Below are positions 46,001 to 58,140 of a stretch of 64,000 nucleotides of DNA, piece after piece (position 1 is the stretch's first letter; the number at the start of each line of letters is the position of its first letter). The stretch spans positions 2,628 through 66,627 of the forward strand of contig DF237437.1 of assembly GCA_000708835.1 (NCBI GenBank), in the 5' to 3' direction. Source of the stretch: Klebsormidium nitens. Taxonomy: Eukaryota > Streptophyta > Klebsormidiophyceae > Klebsormidiales > Klebsormidiaceae. A program made the position numbers and the translations under genes. A model generated the notes under the pieces. It had not been told where the DNA came from and did not search any database. It was given only the letters and a program-made list of their open reading frames with translations.

Positions 46001-49000
46001 TGCACTGGCGCAGATGGCTGGCGACCATGAAGGCAATGCCGGGCATGTTCTGGGCGCTGTAGTGAGGCAGCTCCAGCGCGTCAATCCAATTGCTGTCGTC
46101 GCCCCCCAGGATGAACGTCCGGATCAGAACCTGCAGACACTTAGGCACACCGTTGAATGAGCCCGTGGCGGTGTGCGAATTGTCAAGTTGACCAAGCACC
46201 ATTTACTGCACTTTTTCAAGCTAATTTCCTATATGCAGGATGAACGTCCAGATCAGAACCTGCGGGCGACGCACACCGCTGGATGAGCCACGAGGCGCTG
46301 AGTAGACGATTGGTGTAAACGAGCGCCGCTTATTACGTTCTGTCGATTGCCAACCTGCCTTGTTACCTTTTATTCGGGGACCATCCGTGAAGATGAGGGC
46401 TTGCAAAACGAGGGACGTACTGCCAGGCCAGGTGCGAAAGGAATACGTTACAAAGTTGACGTGAAAGGACAACAAAATATCAAATGTCCAACTCTTGAAC
46501 AATACAGTCAACACGATGAAGCGCGCGACCAAATCAAAAGAAAGCGGCCTTCACAAGAGTTGCCACCGCGGACCAAGGTTTCCGAGACCAGGGAAATGGC
46601 TGCTCGTCCATCAAGATCTAAAAGCACTCAGGATAGTGACGCAGCACTCTGAACTCGAAGTCCAACCTGCAAACGGTGGATTATCAGAACGAGGACATCA
46701 AACGCGACTTTGGCAGAGGCATTGAGGAGGACCCCAAAACAGCGTCTGATCCGACCATATCTGACTCACTTTGAGCTGGATGCTCAAGTGCTTGGAAATC
46801 GTCATGGCCGCTCTGTGGTGTCTCTCAAAGCCGTTGCGGTCTTGCAGATCGCACACTGAAGAGGCGAGTATAAGGGCACGGCCAACTGGTGAAAGGGGGG
46901 CGGAATGTCCAGGGGGGCTTATTGGCGTGAAAAGTGGCGATACCGTCTACAGGCATCGAAGCTGGCGGGACAGCTTTGTCAAGACTTGCGGACAGAAGTG
47001 AAATTATGTAGAACCACCTGCTGTCTCCAAAACGAAAGGGGTGTTGTTGCATCGTGCATGCCATCAGATCGCCGCAATCGAGGTCACTCCAGAAAATCTT
47101 TCTCCATACGCTTCTCTTTGCTAAAACGCGTGTGTTGAGGACTGGCGGCGTCGTCATATCCGAGCAATCGAACCAAGAGCTCGATCTGCACTACTATCAT
47201 TGCCGCGCTCCTCTCTCCGAGTAGACGTGCAGCGATTTTGAGAGAGCTTTCGGAAAGCAAGGCAATAAAGGAAGAGAAGGAAAAGCACATATAGCAAGGG
47301 TCGCGTGGCTCAGATTCGAACATACGAGAATTGGGATAAAACGAGGTTGGCAAAGGAAAAACTTCTCAACCAGACACAAAGGTACACGCCCTTGGTTGCT
47401 ACCACAGCGTTGGCCAGAAAGGAGTGGCAGCGCAAATCCAAACCTTGCTGTACGGCTGAACATTCAATATGGAAGGCGGGCAGAACTTTAGTACATGGCA
47501 ACTGTGCTTTACAAACCAAAACAGGAACGAGTTGAGCTTCTGAAAGAAAGCTTTGACGAAAGGTGGTACGATGTAGAGAACTCGCCGGAAGTGCGTTGCC
47601 AGGCTAAATTCGAACTCCGACAGAGTATCTTGTGCAGGATTGACCAACCGCAGGAAGCTTCGGGTACACCACTCGGTTTTTTGAGGGCTCATTTCACGAT
47701 ATGCAGGAACTTGTGAAGATCATCAAGAGCCTAAGCAACCTAGAAACAGGTCGTTGTTGTCAACTGGAGACTTTCCCTCTTCCAGAGTGTGCATCCGATA
47801 AGGATAGCCACAAACGGGTACCGGCGCAAGCACCGGGGAACCGCTCAGGATGCAACTGTTCACTCTCTACTGCCGTGTTGGTTGCACTATCTAATATACC
47901 CTAATGCGGTTCGAAATTTCCCAGGGCGCACACTTTTAATTGCGACGGTAAGGGAGGGCAGTTACGTGAGATTGGCCACAGAAAGGAAGGCTCCAGACGC
48001 AATCCAGCAGTCCAGTGCACTAAGGTGAAGCCCAATACAATAGGCCGAAAACCCCGAGGCGCTACAATCAGCAGAAGCTGGCTATAACGCGTTTGCAAAC
48101 TGCTACGATAGGCAGAAGCAAGTTTTACTATGATTACGCAACTGCCGATTCACAATCGGCAGCATTGTCAAAGACCCGGGGACCAGATTGTGGTGCCAGC
48201 TGATGACGTAATTGGCAAATCTTTCCCGTACAAATTTCGCCTCCCACGGGGCTTCAAGATGCAGCTAGGTGACTGAGCAGAAAGCTCGTACCTCGAAAGT
48301 CCTCTTTGCCCCGCTTCGCAGGTCGCTTGCAGGTCGCAAGCTACTGCGACTGCTCCCAGAAGAATTGCGGCAATATTGACCTCACCACCTCGACCAACTG
48401 AATTGGTAAGATACAAGACTCATCGGCACGGAGTGCAAGTGGAGTTGGTGGCAGAGATAGCTTAGAAACGGTCAACAAGTGCCAAGGGTGTGCGCCAATC
48501 AGGGCGTGAAGAGCACCCCCAAAGTCGATGGAAGCGGCCCCCCCCTGCGTGCATAACTGCTTTGGAGCGGTACAGAAAGACATTCAGGCAAACCCAGCTT
48601 GGAGCAAAAAGTTGGTGAAACTCGACGGTGTAAGACAAGGAGAGACAATCGGATCTCGATCGGCAGCTTCGCGATGGAATAACCTCTTGAAACCAGTTGA
48701 ATAACCATGGAGTTCGGCTCCTCCGACCGAAGAACACTCAGGGGCTCAGAGGTTCGCAAAGCCACAATGGCTTGAGAGGCCCAAAGCTCGAAATATCATT
48801 GCTACAAGCAACAACCGGTCTCAAAACCAAGAGTTGGCAACCAGGGCAAGCGGCAGGCGGAAAATAGGAGAGCACCAACTTCTCGCTGTGAACACTTTGC
48901 CCAGGGCTGATATGATGAGCGAAAGTCAAGTTTTAAGAGCACTGCTTCCAGATTCTGGCTGCTGCTGCACGGCCTCAGAGTGACACGGATATTGAGCAAC

Positions 49001-52000
49001 ATGCTCACGTTCAAGCTCGTCAATGCCACATCTGTACACGAAAACCTTCCTACGAGCATGCAAGCCTTCATCCTTCTTAGGTGAGAATCTCGTACCTTGT
49101 GGGTGCACCAAATAGTTTAAATTCTCAAATGGTTAATGATGCGCGCACAAGGCTGATGCTCCGGTGTTGCGAAGGCGTGGCAGTGGACACTGTAATATCT
49201 CGAGGAATAAACAATAAAAGGGAGGCAATAACCAGGTAGCATGATTCGGGGAAGCACAAATTTGGCCGTTGGAGTAAAGCGTGTGAACCGGTAAAGTATC
49301 TTGAGGACACAACTCGTCTAAAAGCGCCAGAAGCGAATTGCTGAAATCGGAAAAGCTTCAGCGAGTCCAAGGAGAAACTGTCAAGAAAGCTGGCGGTACA
49401 ACATCAGACAGCCTGCGCGTTCACTAATGAATATTGAATAGAAGATAGGCGGTCAAAGGCAAAGCGGCAAAATCCATTTCACTGTACCCGCGTCAAAAGA
49501 AATTTTTCTTCTAGAGGCAAACGCCTCTCAAGAAAACGAGCTTCAAAACCTTCGATATGGCTGCAGTCTAAGAACCTTCCGGTAGGGAAAGGGAAAGGCA
49601 AACCCGTCTTCGAAGGGCTTCTCTACAGAACTGGCAGGAAACCATATACCAACACAACAGAAGTAGCGTCCTCGCTTGAAGAGAACGGGCAGTCACTCTT
49701 GGGTACAAGGAAGCAACAGCATTTGATCTACGAAGACTACGATTCGGGGTAAGCGAAGCATGGCAACGCGGCGTCACTCCAATCTTCATGGGCATTTTGT
49801 AAGCCCAAATTAGAAGGGCATCCTCGCCGGTTGCTTCAGGAAGAGCAAAACTGTTTTGATAAGTGTGTAAACCGACTTTCACTGGGTCTGTCTCGACCTG
49901 CCGTCAACAGAGGCCGGCCAAGGCAAGAAATCTCAAGCAGAAAGCCCATAGCCTCAAACTCAGAACATTGCACGAGATGCGTTGCATGGAATTGCTGATA
50001 GAGTCAGCAAGCTTTGCACATGAAGCGGTAGAAAGGGAAGTTCACCTCGTAACGAACCATAGCCGTTAGTTACCCATGTCGTTATCCATGTTCTCATCTT
50101 GAAACAAGGACTTGCCAAAGAAGCAACGATAACGGCGATGAGGGAAGTAACAAGCGTCGTCAGTAGTTAATGCACTTCAGAAGCAAAACTCCCCGTTTCC
50201 TGTTCGAGAGTGACCGTGTGGCTTCAGACCGTAGCACTTCACCAATTGAGCTTCATCTCATGGTCAAATTCGTCATAGCCGCTTGTCTTCTCCATTGCAA
50301 GTATTAGCGATTCTGGCGGCCAGTTGGCGAGTGGACCCTTCAAGGAAGGGGACTAGATTTGTGCAGCAGCTTTTTCTGCTTTTAAGTGACCCACCCAACT
50401 TTTTCTGCTTTCTAGTGGACCATCCAGATAAAAAGACAGCAACAATACCCGAACCGAGGAGATTGCAGGTCTGTGCAAGCTAAACAGACCGCGCACGACT
50501 GAGTGAGCGGGACAACTCATGTTGCAGCCCTTCTTCCGAACTCTATGCATTTTCAACAAGACCAAATCTTGCAAGCTAAGACCGGAACCAACAAGAGCAG
50601 CGGCTCACCTGCGCAAGGGCGCGCAGCGCGGGCAGCGACTGGAAGTCTTGGACGAGCTTGCCAAAGACGTGGCGCAGCAAGCGCGTGGGGATGTAGAAGC
50701 CGGGGCAGAAGCGCATCATGAAGGGGGTGACCGCAGGGGCGAACCACTGAAGGATGTCGAGCAGGAACGGCGTCTTCTCGTGGTAGCCCGCGGGGGAGAG
50801 CAGAATCAAGCGGGCCAGCCTGTGCAAGACGAGGCAAAGCGTTACTGATTGTGATCGAAAGTCTGAAAAACGGACCAGATCGTTCGAAGCGACCCAGACT
50901 TGCAATGCTGACCACAAGGGGCCGTGGCTCGAAAGGACCATGGAGATGCACTGAGGGCTTTCGATAGACCTGGCCGCTGGAAACAACTTGGACTTATGCT
51001 AGATTTGACTGGGCCAAGACGTCGACTGGTCATGGGAGGACCGCTAAAAGGCCTGCGGCCGAAAGGCGGCAGGGTTCGACCAGGTACGCGAAGTTTGTTA
51101 AAAGGGGGAGCAAAATCACACCCTGCAAGCTCAGACTACTATCCATCGTCTGTCCTGTTGATGGAGACAACGAATAACATGGCTTGCCTTGCAGTCGTGA
51201 AGAATCGGCTTGAAAGCAGCAATGCTGCCAGAGCATTCCTGCTTTCATAAGATGACGAAAACAATCGGTCGACACTCGTTTCTTAGCAGGTGCAAAGTGG
51301 GTGGCAACTGAAAAAAGAACGCCCTCCCATCTGCTTTGGAGTGCCCGTTTGAAATCCAAAACATTGAACCAATACGTCAGTTGAAAACCTTAAAAATTTC
51401 GTGTTCATCGAGAATGTTTTCGCAGGCTCACCGGTGGGGCTTCCCTTCAATCCGCCTGAGGATGACGTAGACGATGAGCGCCATTCCGCCCAGGCTGTGG
51501 GCGATTCCGGACAGCGTGTACGGCGGAATCTCCTCCTCGATGTCCGAAAACGCGCCGTCGTCCGCATCCGCGTACGACGAAACCCGGGACGGGTCCCGCG
51601 TGTGCCGCCCGTTCGCTTCCGCTTCGCTCTCGGCCCCTCTTCCGGATTTCCCGGGCAGGGCGGGGTGAAGGTCGAGCGACGACCGTCTAGAGCCCCCCGG
51701 TGAAGAAAGCACGTCTTTTCGAGAACCCTCGGAAGCCGCGTCGGGAATCAAGTGATCAGGGATTGGGTGAGGTTGCGTTTGAAGAGCAGCATCTTCTTCA
51801 CCGAAGGAAACGTTGATGCCGTGGAGCGAGTGCGGGCTGGGTTCGGGAAGGTCTTCTAGAGCGTTTGGAGTGGAGGGCTGAGTTGTGGCGGAGTGGTAAC
51901 TAGAGCGGGGGGAGATGGGGGGCAGTTCTGCGGTCTTGACGTCGTCGATGCGCTGGATCATGCCGCCCACGTCGTACTGGCTGTGCTCCAGGACAGTGTA

Positions 52001-55000
52001 GTCCCAGTAACTGCGAGGGTCAGGGAAGCGGGTTAGCAGGCATATAATGATCAACAAGAACCCGGAGTTTTGAGTATGTTGCAGGACTGGACTACCGACT
52101 GCAAGTGTTGAGACAGAGTCTTGCAGATGCTTCGAGAGACGACGTCTGACGACGTCAGCAGGCAGGAAGAGACACCGACAACAAGCAGGGAACAGAAGGC
52201 TTTCCTTCTTCAGATCAAACAATCAGAAACCCAAAGAAGCAAACAGACAACAAACTGAAGGACTTACTCGCGTTTCGAGATGTTTGGATTGACGTGCTCT
52301 CGTGACGTGTAGCCGCGGAAGTTGCCCAGCCAGACGTCGTACCCTGCCCCACAAAAGTCCACGACAAACGTTACGATACGAGGACCGAAATACACGTGCA
52401 AGCTGAGCATATCATTGTGCCACCATCCTAAGCATCTCGCTTCTGAAGCAGGGCCACAAGGCGAAGATTTGCAACAAACCCATGTACGTCGCAACAAACA
52501 CATGAAAAGAAGGTCAGCGAGGGCAGCCCCTCAAGCAGTGCAGCTAAGGGGTATATCCTTACCGCAAAAAGGAGATTGATCACTATTGTCGTCTCGAGCT
52601 AGCAAAATCTTTCCTGAAACGGTCGTGAAACTGCCCACCTTGGTCGTACGCTGCAAACGCCTGCGAGCCCACCACCCCGTTGGCCACCCAGCCGAGCGAG
52701 CTGTCCAGTAGGCCGTGCTGCAGAATCACCGCCCGCCGAGACTCCTTCCTGCACCGTCGAACGGCACGGATCCCCTTGTCAGCTCGGTTGTGAGTAGGGA
52801 AGTCCTACGACAGAAATCCTACAACGATCGGCACGATTGACAACACGGTAATCAACGCAACCTACCAGAAGCAGCAAGACGATCGACTTCTATCAGTACC
52901 CCAATCAAGAATCATCTAACTGCGAAATTTTTAAGCCCTGAGAGAAGAGACTTGTTTTCCCACAAGTGAACCTATCTGAAGCATTGACACCAGCTCTGCT
53001 TCGCCGCTTTTGCCAAGCCCCGCCCGAAAGAAAACCCATGACATGACGTCTACATTTATACTCTTCCCCGAAGCCATTCCGCAGTTCCCCAAGGTATAAT
53101 CGACCCAGGAGTGGCCCCTTCCCACAAACCGTACCTGGGTATCCGCTCCAGCCGTAGGATGTACCCATCCTCCGTGACCACCCGGTGCGCCTCGTACGGA
53201 TACCCGGCGTCCGTGATGATCTGCTCCACCGTCGTGACCTTATGCTCTTCCTCGCGCGCAGTTTGCGACGCGCTCTGCGTGCGGCCCAGCCCCTGTATCC
53301 GCCAAAAGATGAAGCGCAGCCCTTCGGAAGGGGAGAGAACGTAGTATGTGGCGCCCCGTACCAGCTCGAAGCCCCAGTCGATGGCGCGTTCTAGTTGGAA
53401 TTGTAGCTCCTATAGGTGAAAGTAAGTGTGAGTTTTGGGCGAAGCTGGATAGTAAAAGGGAAGAGAAAGCAAGACACTTTGGAACTCAGAAAATGGTATG
53501 AGAGGAGGTCGATGCGAGAAAGCTGACGGGCAGCGATGAGACTGTAGACGTGTAGCTTACGTCTAGGATGTGAAGAGCCTGACAAGTGTTCGAAAAGTTC
53601 TGTCAATCAAGTTGCCACGGAAGGTTGCCCAAAATGGTGAAGCGCAACCTGTGCCTCAACACGTTCAACTAGCTCACGCGACGCAGTTTCATCGAAGGGC
53701 AATGGCTTGCGCACAGAACACAGTTGTGCAATGAATAGAGGCCGAGTATCAGGGGACAGGATGATAGGAGATAAGCAAGCGAAGCTCCAGGCACTTCCTT
53801 TTCAGGAACGGCAGAATGACCTGTAACATGAGTCCGCAAACTTGAAACACCGGCCCTAGGTGCGGTGAACACATAACTATGAAGACCGCTTCTTCTTAGC
53901 CCCCTTTTATGTGCGTCCTCTTCAAAGATAGTGAACGCCTCCGTACACAACGCCCCTATGCACTTCGTTTGTTTGGCATAACTAACTTATCTGACCAAGG
54001 GTGATAACCGGACCTTCTGGAACTTTGAATTTCACGCAACTTTAGACCCGCATTTCACCTCCCATTTCCAGAATGCTCATGAGAACACCGCCGAAGCTGT
54101 CATAATCTGTGCAATCCCAGGAATCTCATGCACACACTTTTGAAGCATTCACCACTTGCCTTAAATCACGCCCCGAAACTCACCTCCAGGAGCCCCTTCT
54201 GCGCCGATCGGTTCCGCTCACTGAACGGGAATGCCGAATGCCACACATCGCTCATTCGCCGCGACAAACTGTTCTCACTCCCGCTCTTGGGCAAACTGCC
54301 CCCAGCTGCGGAGTTCCTCCTACTTGGATGCGTTGACCCCTGCTCTGATGCTATCGGAGACAGCGGATTCGAGTGTCCGTTCTCTCGACGGGAATGTGGG
54401 CTTCGCCCAAACATTCCCGAAATGAATCGGCGGGATCGGCGGAAGAGTCCGTTGCGGGAGTGATGGTGGGAAAAGAAGGAGGCGGTGCTGTCATCGTCCG
54501 AACCCGACTCGGATCCGGATTCGGACAGGAGGTTTTGGTCAGAGTGGGTGAACTCGCTGACCATGCGATTGAAGTCGGAAACCCCGCTGCAGGAAAGGAA
54601 TGGGATGTCACGATGTGGATACCAACTGCTGTTGCAAATGTGAGGCAAGGGATCTGCAGAATGAATCACAGCTGGTTGCTGATTCTTCAGTACCTCAAAT
54701 AAACCACTTGGGGGTCTAAAAGAACGCCACAGCGGAGCCTGCCGTTCTGCACTTCCTGACTAACTCCTTCCCTCTACTTCTGATCCTTATTCCACGACAC
54801 CAGCCCACATGAAAATGTTGACTTCTCCTGAAAACTCCAGCCAACTTTGGTCCCCTGCTTGCTCACATGTCTGGACTCAGTACCCAGCGTGAGATCAACA
54901 TCTGTCTTTCCAACAGAGTCAAACTAGCTTCGGAGGCTAATCTCACGTTTCCATCCATCTGGGCATGGTGGGATGCGTGAAGCTGCTCCATGTGGAGCCG

Positions 55001-55692
55001 TCCCCCGCCCCCGGGATGATGCTTACGACCACCGCAGACACGCCGTTGATCCACTTGATCGTGTTGTTGAACGCCTCACGCGACACCGTCTTCAAAGCCC
55101 TGGAGCCCAAAAGAAGGTCAAACTCAGGGGCGACATTTGAAGCCGCAACCGGGACTGCCCAGCTACATTAAAACCTTCCGTTCATCAAAAAACTCAACTG
55201 CTGCAGATGAGATTGAGAGGGCGTGTATCAGGACTTGCAATTGCACAAGAGCGGACAAAGGCTACGGGTACTCGTTCCAAGGGAGCAGCCTGATAGCACA
55301 AAGTAAAGTGGCAGTGCTGCTGTACGTCAATGTTATCCATATTCTGATTATCACGATATTATCAATCAACTTAAGTTGCGGAACTTTCGTAAGCCACAGA
55401 ACACCAGAGCAGTTACTGGCTAGCGTCGAACGATTCGCAAGGTGCACTTGAACCCTGACGTTCAGAGCCTAGCGATCCATACTCAGAGTATGACATTAAT
55501 CAACAGTGAGATACTTCTGTTAGTATTACTTCCAATCAGCTGATAATCATTTTGGGGCCCCTTTTCTTAGATGAAAACTTTTAGCATTTTGGAAAAAAGC
55601 CATGCAAGTACGCAAACAGTGGATATAGGGAAGCGGCGCAATGACACTCACTCTTTTGCATTCCCCAGAATGGTATCCACGATGGCCTGCAT
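43019..55692 (-). CDS. Alpha/beta-hydrolase lipase (steryl-ester-hydrolase family, At1g73920-like)
   Basis: Twelve exons (55692-55652, 55099-54947, 54586-54184, 53409-53135, 52748-52639, 52343-52268, 52010-51432, 50819-50609, 46130-45996, 45417-45220, 44572-44398, 43581-43019) give 972 residues. Plant relatives have about 700. The N-terminus MQAIVDTILGNAKEALKTVS and MPRWMETGVSDFNRMVSEF follow the plant family. The Abhydro_lipase region is DAGYPYEAHRVVTEDGYILR, then ILQHGLLDSSLGWVANGVVG and VWLGNFRGYTSREHVNPNIS. The triad is Ser525 (AHSLGGM), Asp706 (VVGTKDGLIP) and His737 (FAFAHLDFTF). It likely hydrolyses acyl or steryl esters at membranes. A disordered Ser-rich insert of about 130 residues sits just before the nucleophile elbow, and a charged C-terminal exon adds about 185 residues. 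The intron between 46131 and 50608 is 4.5 kb. Copies of several exon edges lie in the introns. Confidence 0.93.
44645..44830 (-). repeat. Two degenerate copies of the lipase penultimate exon edge
   Basis: The start of exon 11 (plus strand GTCCAGGTGCGCGAAAGCGA and CTTGATCGACACCTGCGAAG) recurs at about 44648-44695 and 44770-44830, displaced by 111 and a further 133 bp. The first keeps CCAGGTGCG and CCTTGATTGA; the second keeps GAACGTGAAGTCCAAGTGCG. Confidence 0.75.
45514..45600 (-). repeat. Copy of lipase exon 10 that stays open and protein-like
   Basis: Lying 173 bp upstream of the true exon in the transcript, this copy reads YKRFQLFDYGRPKTLQTYDT and then VLPLNI; the real exon reads YKRFQLFDYGRAKNLRRYGT and then AAPLNI. 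It has its own TGCAG acceptor. The copy covers only the first third of the exon and has no obvious matching donor, so it is a pseudo-exon or alternative 5' exon piece. Confidence 0.8.
45838..45880 (-). repeat. Copy of the lipase exon 9 donor edge
   Basis: CGCTCACCCGTTTGCACTGG here repeats CGCTCACCCATTTGCACTGG at the true exon end, 150 bp away, including the GTGAGCG donor in transcript sense. Confidence 0.8.
46225..46290 (-). repeat. Copy of the lipase exon 9 acceptor edge
   Basis: GGATGAACGTCCAGATCAGA plus ACCTGC and a following CGCACACCG-x-x-GGATGAGCC duplicate the true acceptor and its upstream intron (46108-46160) with a shift of about 118 bp. The acceptor AG is kept. Confidence 0.75.
48142..48162. 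repeat. Hairpin with 9-bp perfect arms
   Basis: CTGCCGATT, a CAC loop and AATCGGCAG, within the long lipase intron. Confidence 0.8.
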
Positions 55693-58140
55693 GGTGTCGA
55701 CGACTGGTGCCCAAAATAAGTTTGACTATGTCCCAGTGATTATGCCCGCTTTCTCAGCACCACATGCCAACTGCTCGGTCTTTCTCTTTGATTTCGCAGC
55801 CGCTATCCCTTATACCAAGAGCCAAAAGAATAACCCCACCCACTTGCTGGGAGAGAAAAAGAATAAAAAGAATGCCCATACAAAATTGATTGCCCAAAGG
55901 CTGCCACCGCCGTAACCTATGCTCTCAAGCCCGTGCACACACAAAGGAAGTTTCTTGGCTTGCTGTCTCTTTCTTGACAAGATGGACAGAACCGACTTTC
56001 CTCCTATCTTTTTCAAGAGATTAGTATGCTGTAAGCTCCTCTAATATGCTCGGGACTGATCGTAAATTGAATTCTTTGCAGTGCCTGTCATATTGCTTGT
56101 CGCATCGCTGTCTTGTCTCCCATCTCTTTCAGATGCACCTTTCGCTACAGGATGAAAAAGCTGACGTTAGAAACAAGGTGCCGTTTTAAGACCAGCTAAT
56201 CCTCGTCCTCTTTCTCCAGACTTCCCTCCCCTTTCCTTTCCCCGCTTCAAAGTCCATAGATGGAGTATGGCACGTCTTCAAATGTCAAAACAACATGCAC
56301 CCTTGTCCATCATGACCACTCTGAAGCAACAAGACGCCCAGCTAGCGGCTAAGCACAAGCTCAACGAAAAATTCGGAAAATGACTGACACCCCATATGAA
56401 CTTAAATTTAGAAGCGCATCCGACTCCGAGTCAGCCCCAAGTCAGAATGGAGACAGCTGGCACCATTTGGCGGGTGTACTGACCCGGCGTTCCCTGATTC
56501 GTTGCTCAAGATTCTCTGCCGCCGACGTGGAACCTTCGGCAAATCGACGGACGAGAACCTCAAGCGGGGTTGATGGACCGTCGATTGTGAGCGAAGAAGG
56601 TGAAGCGACGCGTATGGTACTTGCACAGCCATGATGGTCTCGATGGTGGAGTCGGCTCATTTGAGAAGGAGCTCATGGCTGTCTCTCACATTAATTAGGT
56701 ATTCCGACCCTTCAAACTCCTGATCCCGATGGAGACAAGAAAAGGCTCCCGTGTGCATTCTGATCAGCTTTCGTCCAATGGCTGAAAAGCGGAGGGTAGA
56801 TACGTAAAGCTGATTCTGCCTTCTGAAGAAGTTTGGTTGCATTCCAGTAGCCTGTTGACCAGGCTAAACGTACCATGCTTCGTACGGCAGAACTTCGAGT
56901 GCAGTTCAGCTGAGAACAAAGCACGACTCATGTTTCGCCATTGGACTATCAGCTTGATTTTTCAGCATAGACAAGACCGCCATCTCATCAGCTGCCGCGC
57001 TGAGCCAATGATCCAGCTGACCAACTTCGCGCAGCAACCGTGACATTGCTGGACATCAGTTTTATATGCGCAAGATTCCCTATTCATGATTCTTACAGAC
57101 TCATCACCTCTCTCCCTCCGATTAGCTGTGCCATCCAGTTTGTGGAGGCACGGAAGAGTTGAAGCCAGTTTACGGTGCTTGTAGACGTTCTGAAATCTGA
57201 AAGAGGAACCTCCTGGGATCGACTTTCGAAATACATTGTGCTCTGTCGATAAGTCAAGTGCAGGGGAAAGGGGGCCATTTGGTTACCACATTAACGTTCT
57301 GTGCTGCCCAACAGCGCGTCTGGGCGAGATGATTGACTAAAAAGAAACTTCTGATGATCAGAGTCGAGGTTAGCTTTCAGACGCTGTGCTGAGAACACAT
57401 CGGCCAAGGAAGATGACAGGTCGAGTAACAGTTTGCCCCATCTGAAAGGTTGTTTAGAAGGCACAATCTGTGACACGCCCAACCAGGGGCATGTCTGTAC
57501 AAAGAAGTATCAGCAGGAGAGGGTCTACATAGTCTGAGCGATCTTTTGCGCGTTGGATCAGGAGTGCCGGATGAGAAATCACTTTTAAGATCTGGTGAAC
57601 GGGGCTCCTGCCAAGGGGTGTCTTTGAGCTTCGAACGGAGGTTTCTCCTGCGTCAGTTGGATCAGATGCACCCTGCAAGCCAGTCTTTGTGAGCAGCAAT
57701 GTGGAATCAGGTAAGAAGGTGCTCGAAAGTCGAGTGAATGGCAAGCTTTGGAGGCCAGCCAATAATTCAGAGTTTCTGACTTATCAAAGGGCTGGCAAAA
57801 CTGAAGGGAAGGGTATGCAGACGCGGTTGGATTGGACAATCAAGCCATTGGTTATGATCCTCATGATTGTGGCTAGCACGTGCACTGCTTGGTCATCCCA
57901 CCACATCAGGTGGCCCCGAAAATTTACTTACACAAATCTGTGGTGGTTTTGCCAGTACAAGTCCTCAGAATTTCGTTAAGTGGCTCAGCCCTCCTCTGCA
58001 ATCAAGAGCGGAAAGAAGATTCGAAGGCCAACACAAATCCATTTCCCAACAGCCCACAAAGCTCCATAAGCAGGCAACGTCGATCCAGACGTTTGCAAGA
58101 GGGCCATGCAACCCATACTCAGTATTTCGAGGGAGCAAAG
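55693..58140. promoter_or_regulatory. Divergent intergenic region between lipase and PH-protein genes
   Basis: About 2.4 kb between two divergent start codons. An 84-codon ATG frame at 56380-56634 has no recognised similarity. It probably holds both promoters and 5' UTRs; an unrecognised 5' exon of either gene cannot be excluded. Confidence 0.45.

Larger units (their letters stand above)
46131..50608 (-). other. 4.5-kb intron of the lipase gene, no nested gene recognised
   Basis: The flanking exons join exactly where the plant family alignment is continuous (LRALAQ to VLIRTF), so no exon is missing. Frames inside are short. The only features noted are the exon 9 acceptor copy at its 3' end in the transcript and a 9-bp-arm hairpin (48142-48162). 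Confidence 0.6.

Noticed and set aside
45838-46290. CRISPR-like or transposon repeats around lipase exon 9
   Set aside because: The repeats are copies of the exon edges themselves, not spacer arrays, and have no terminal inverted repeats.
47495-47716. 73-codon frame inside the long lipase intron as a nested gene
   Set aside because: No recognised motif and no sign of promoter or conserved structure.
56380-56634. 84-codon ATG frame as a small gene or 5' exon
   Set aside because: No similarity, and no donor could be linked in phase to the PH gene, whose own first exon at 58141 fits well.
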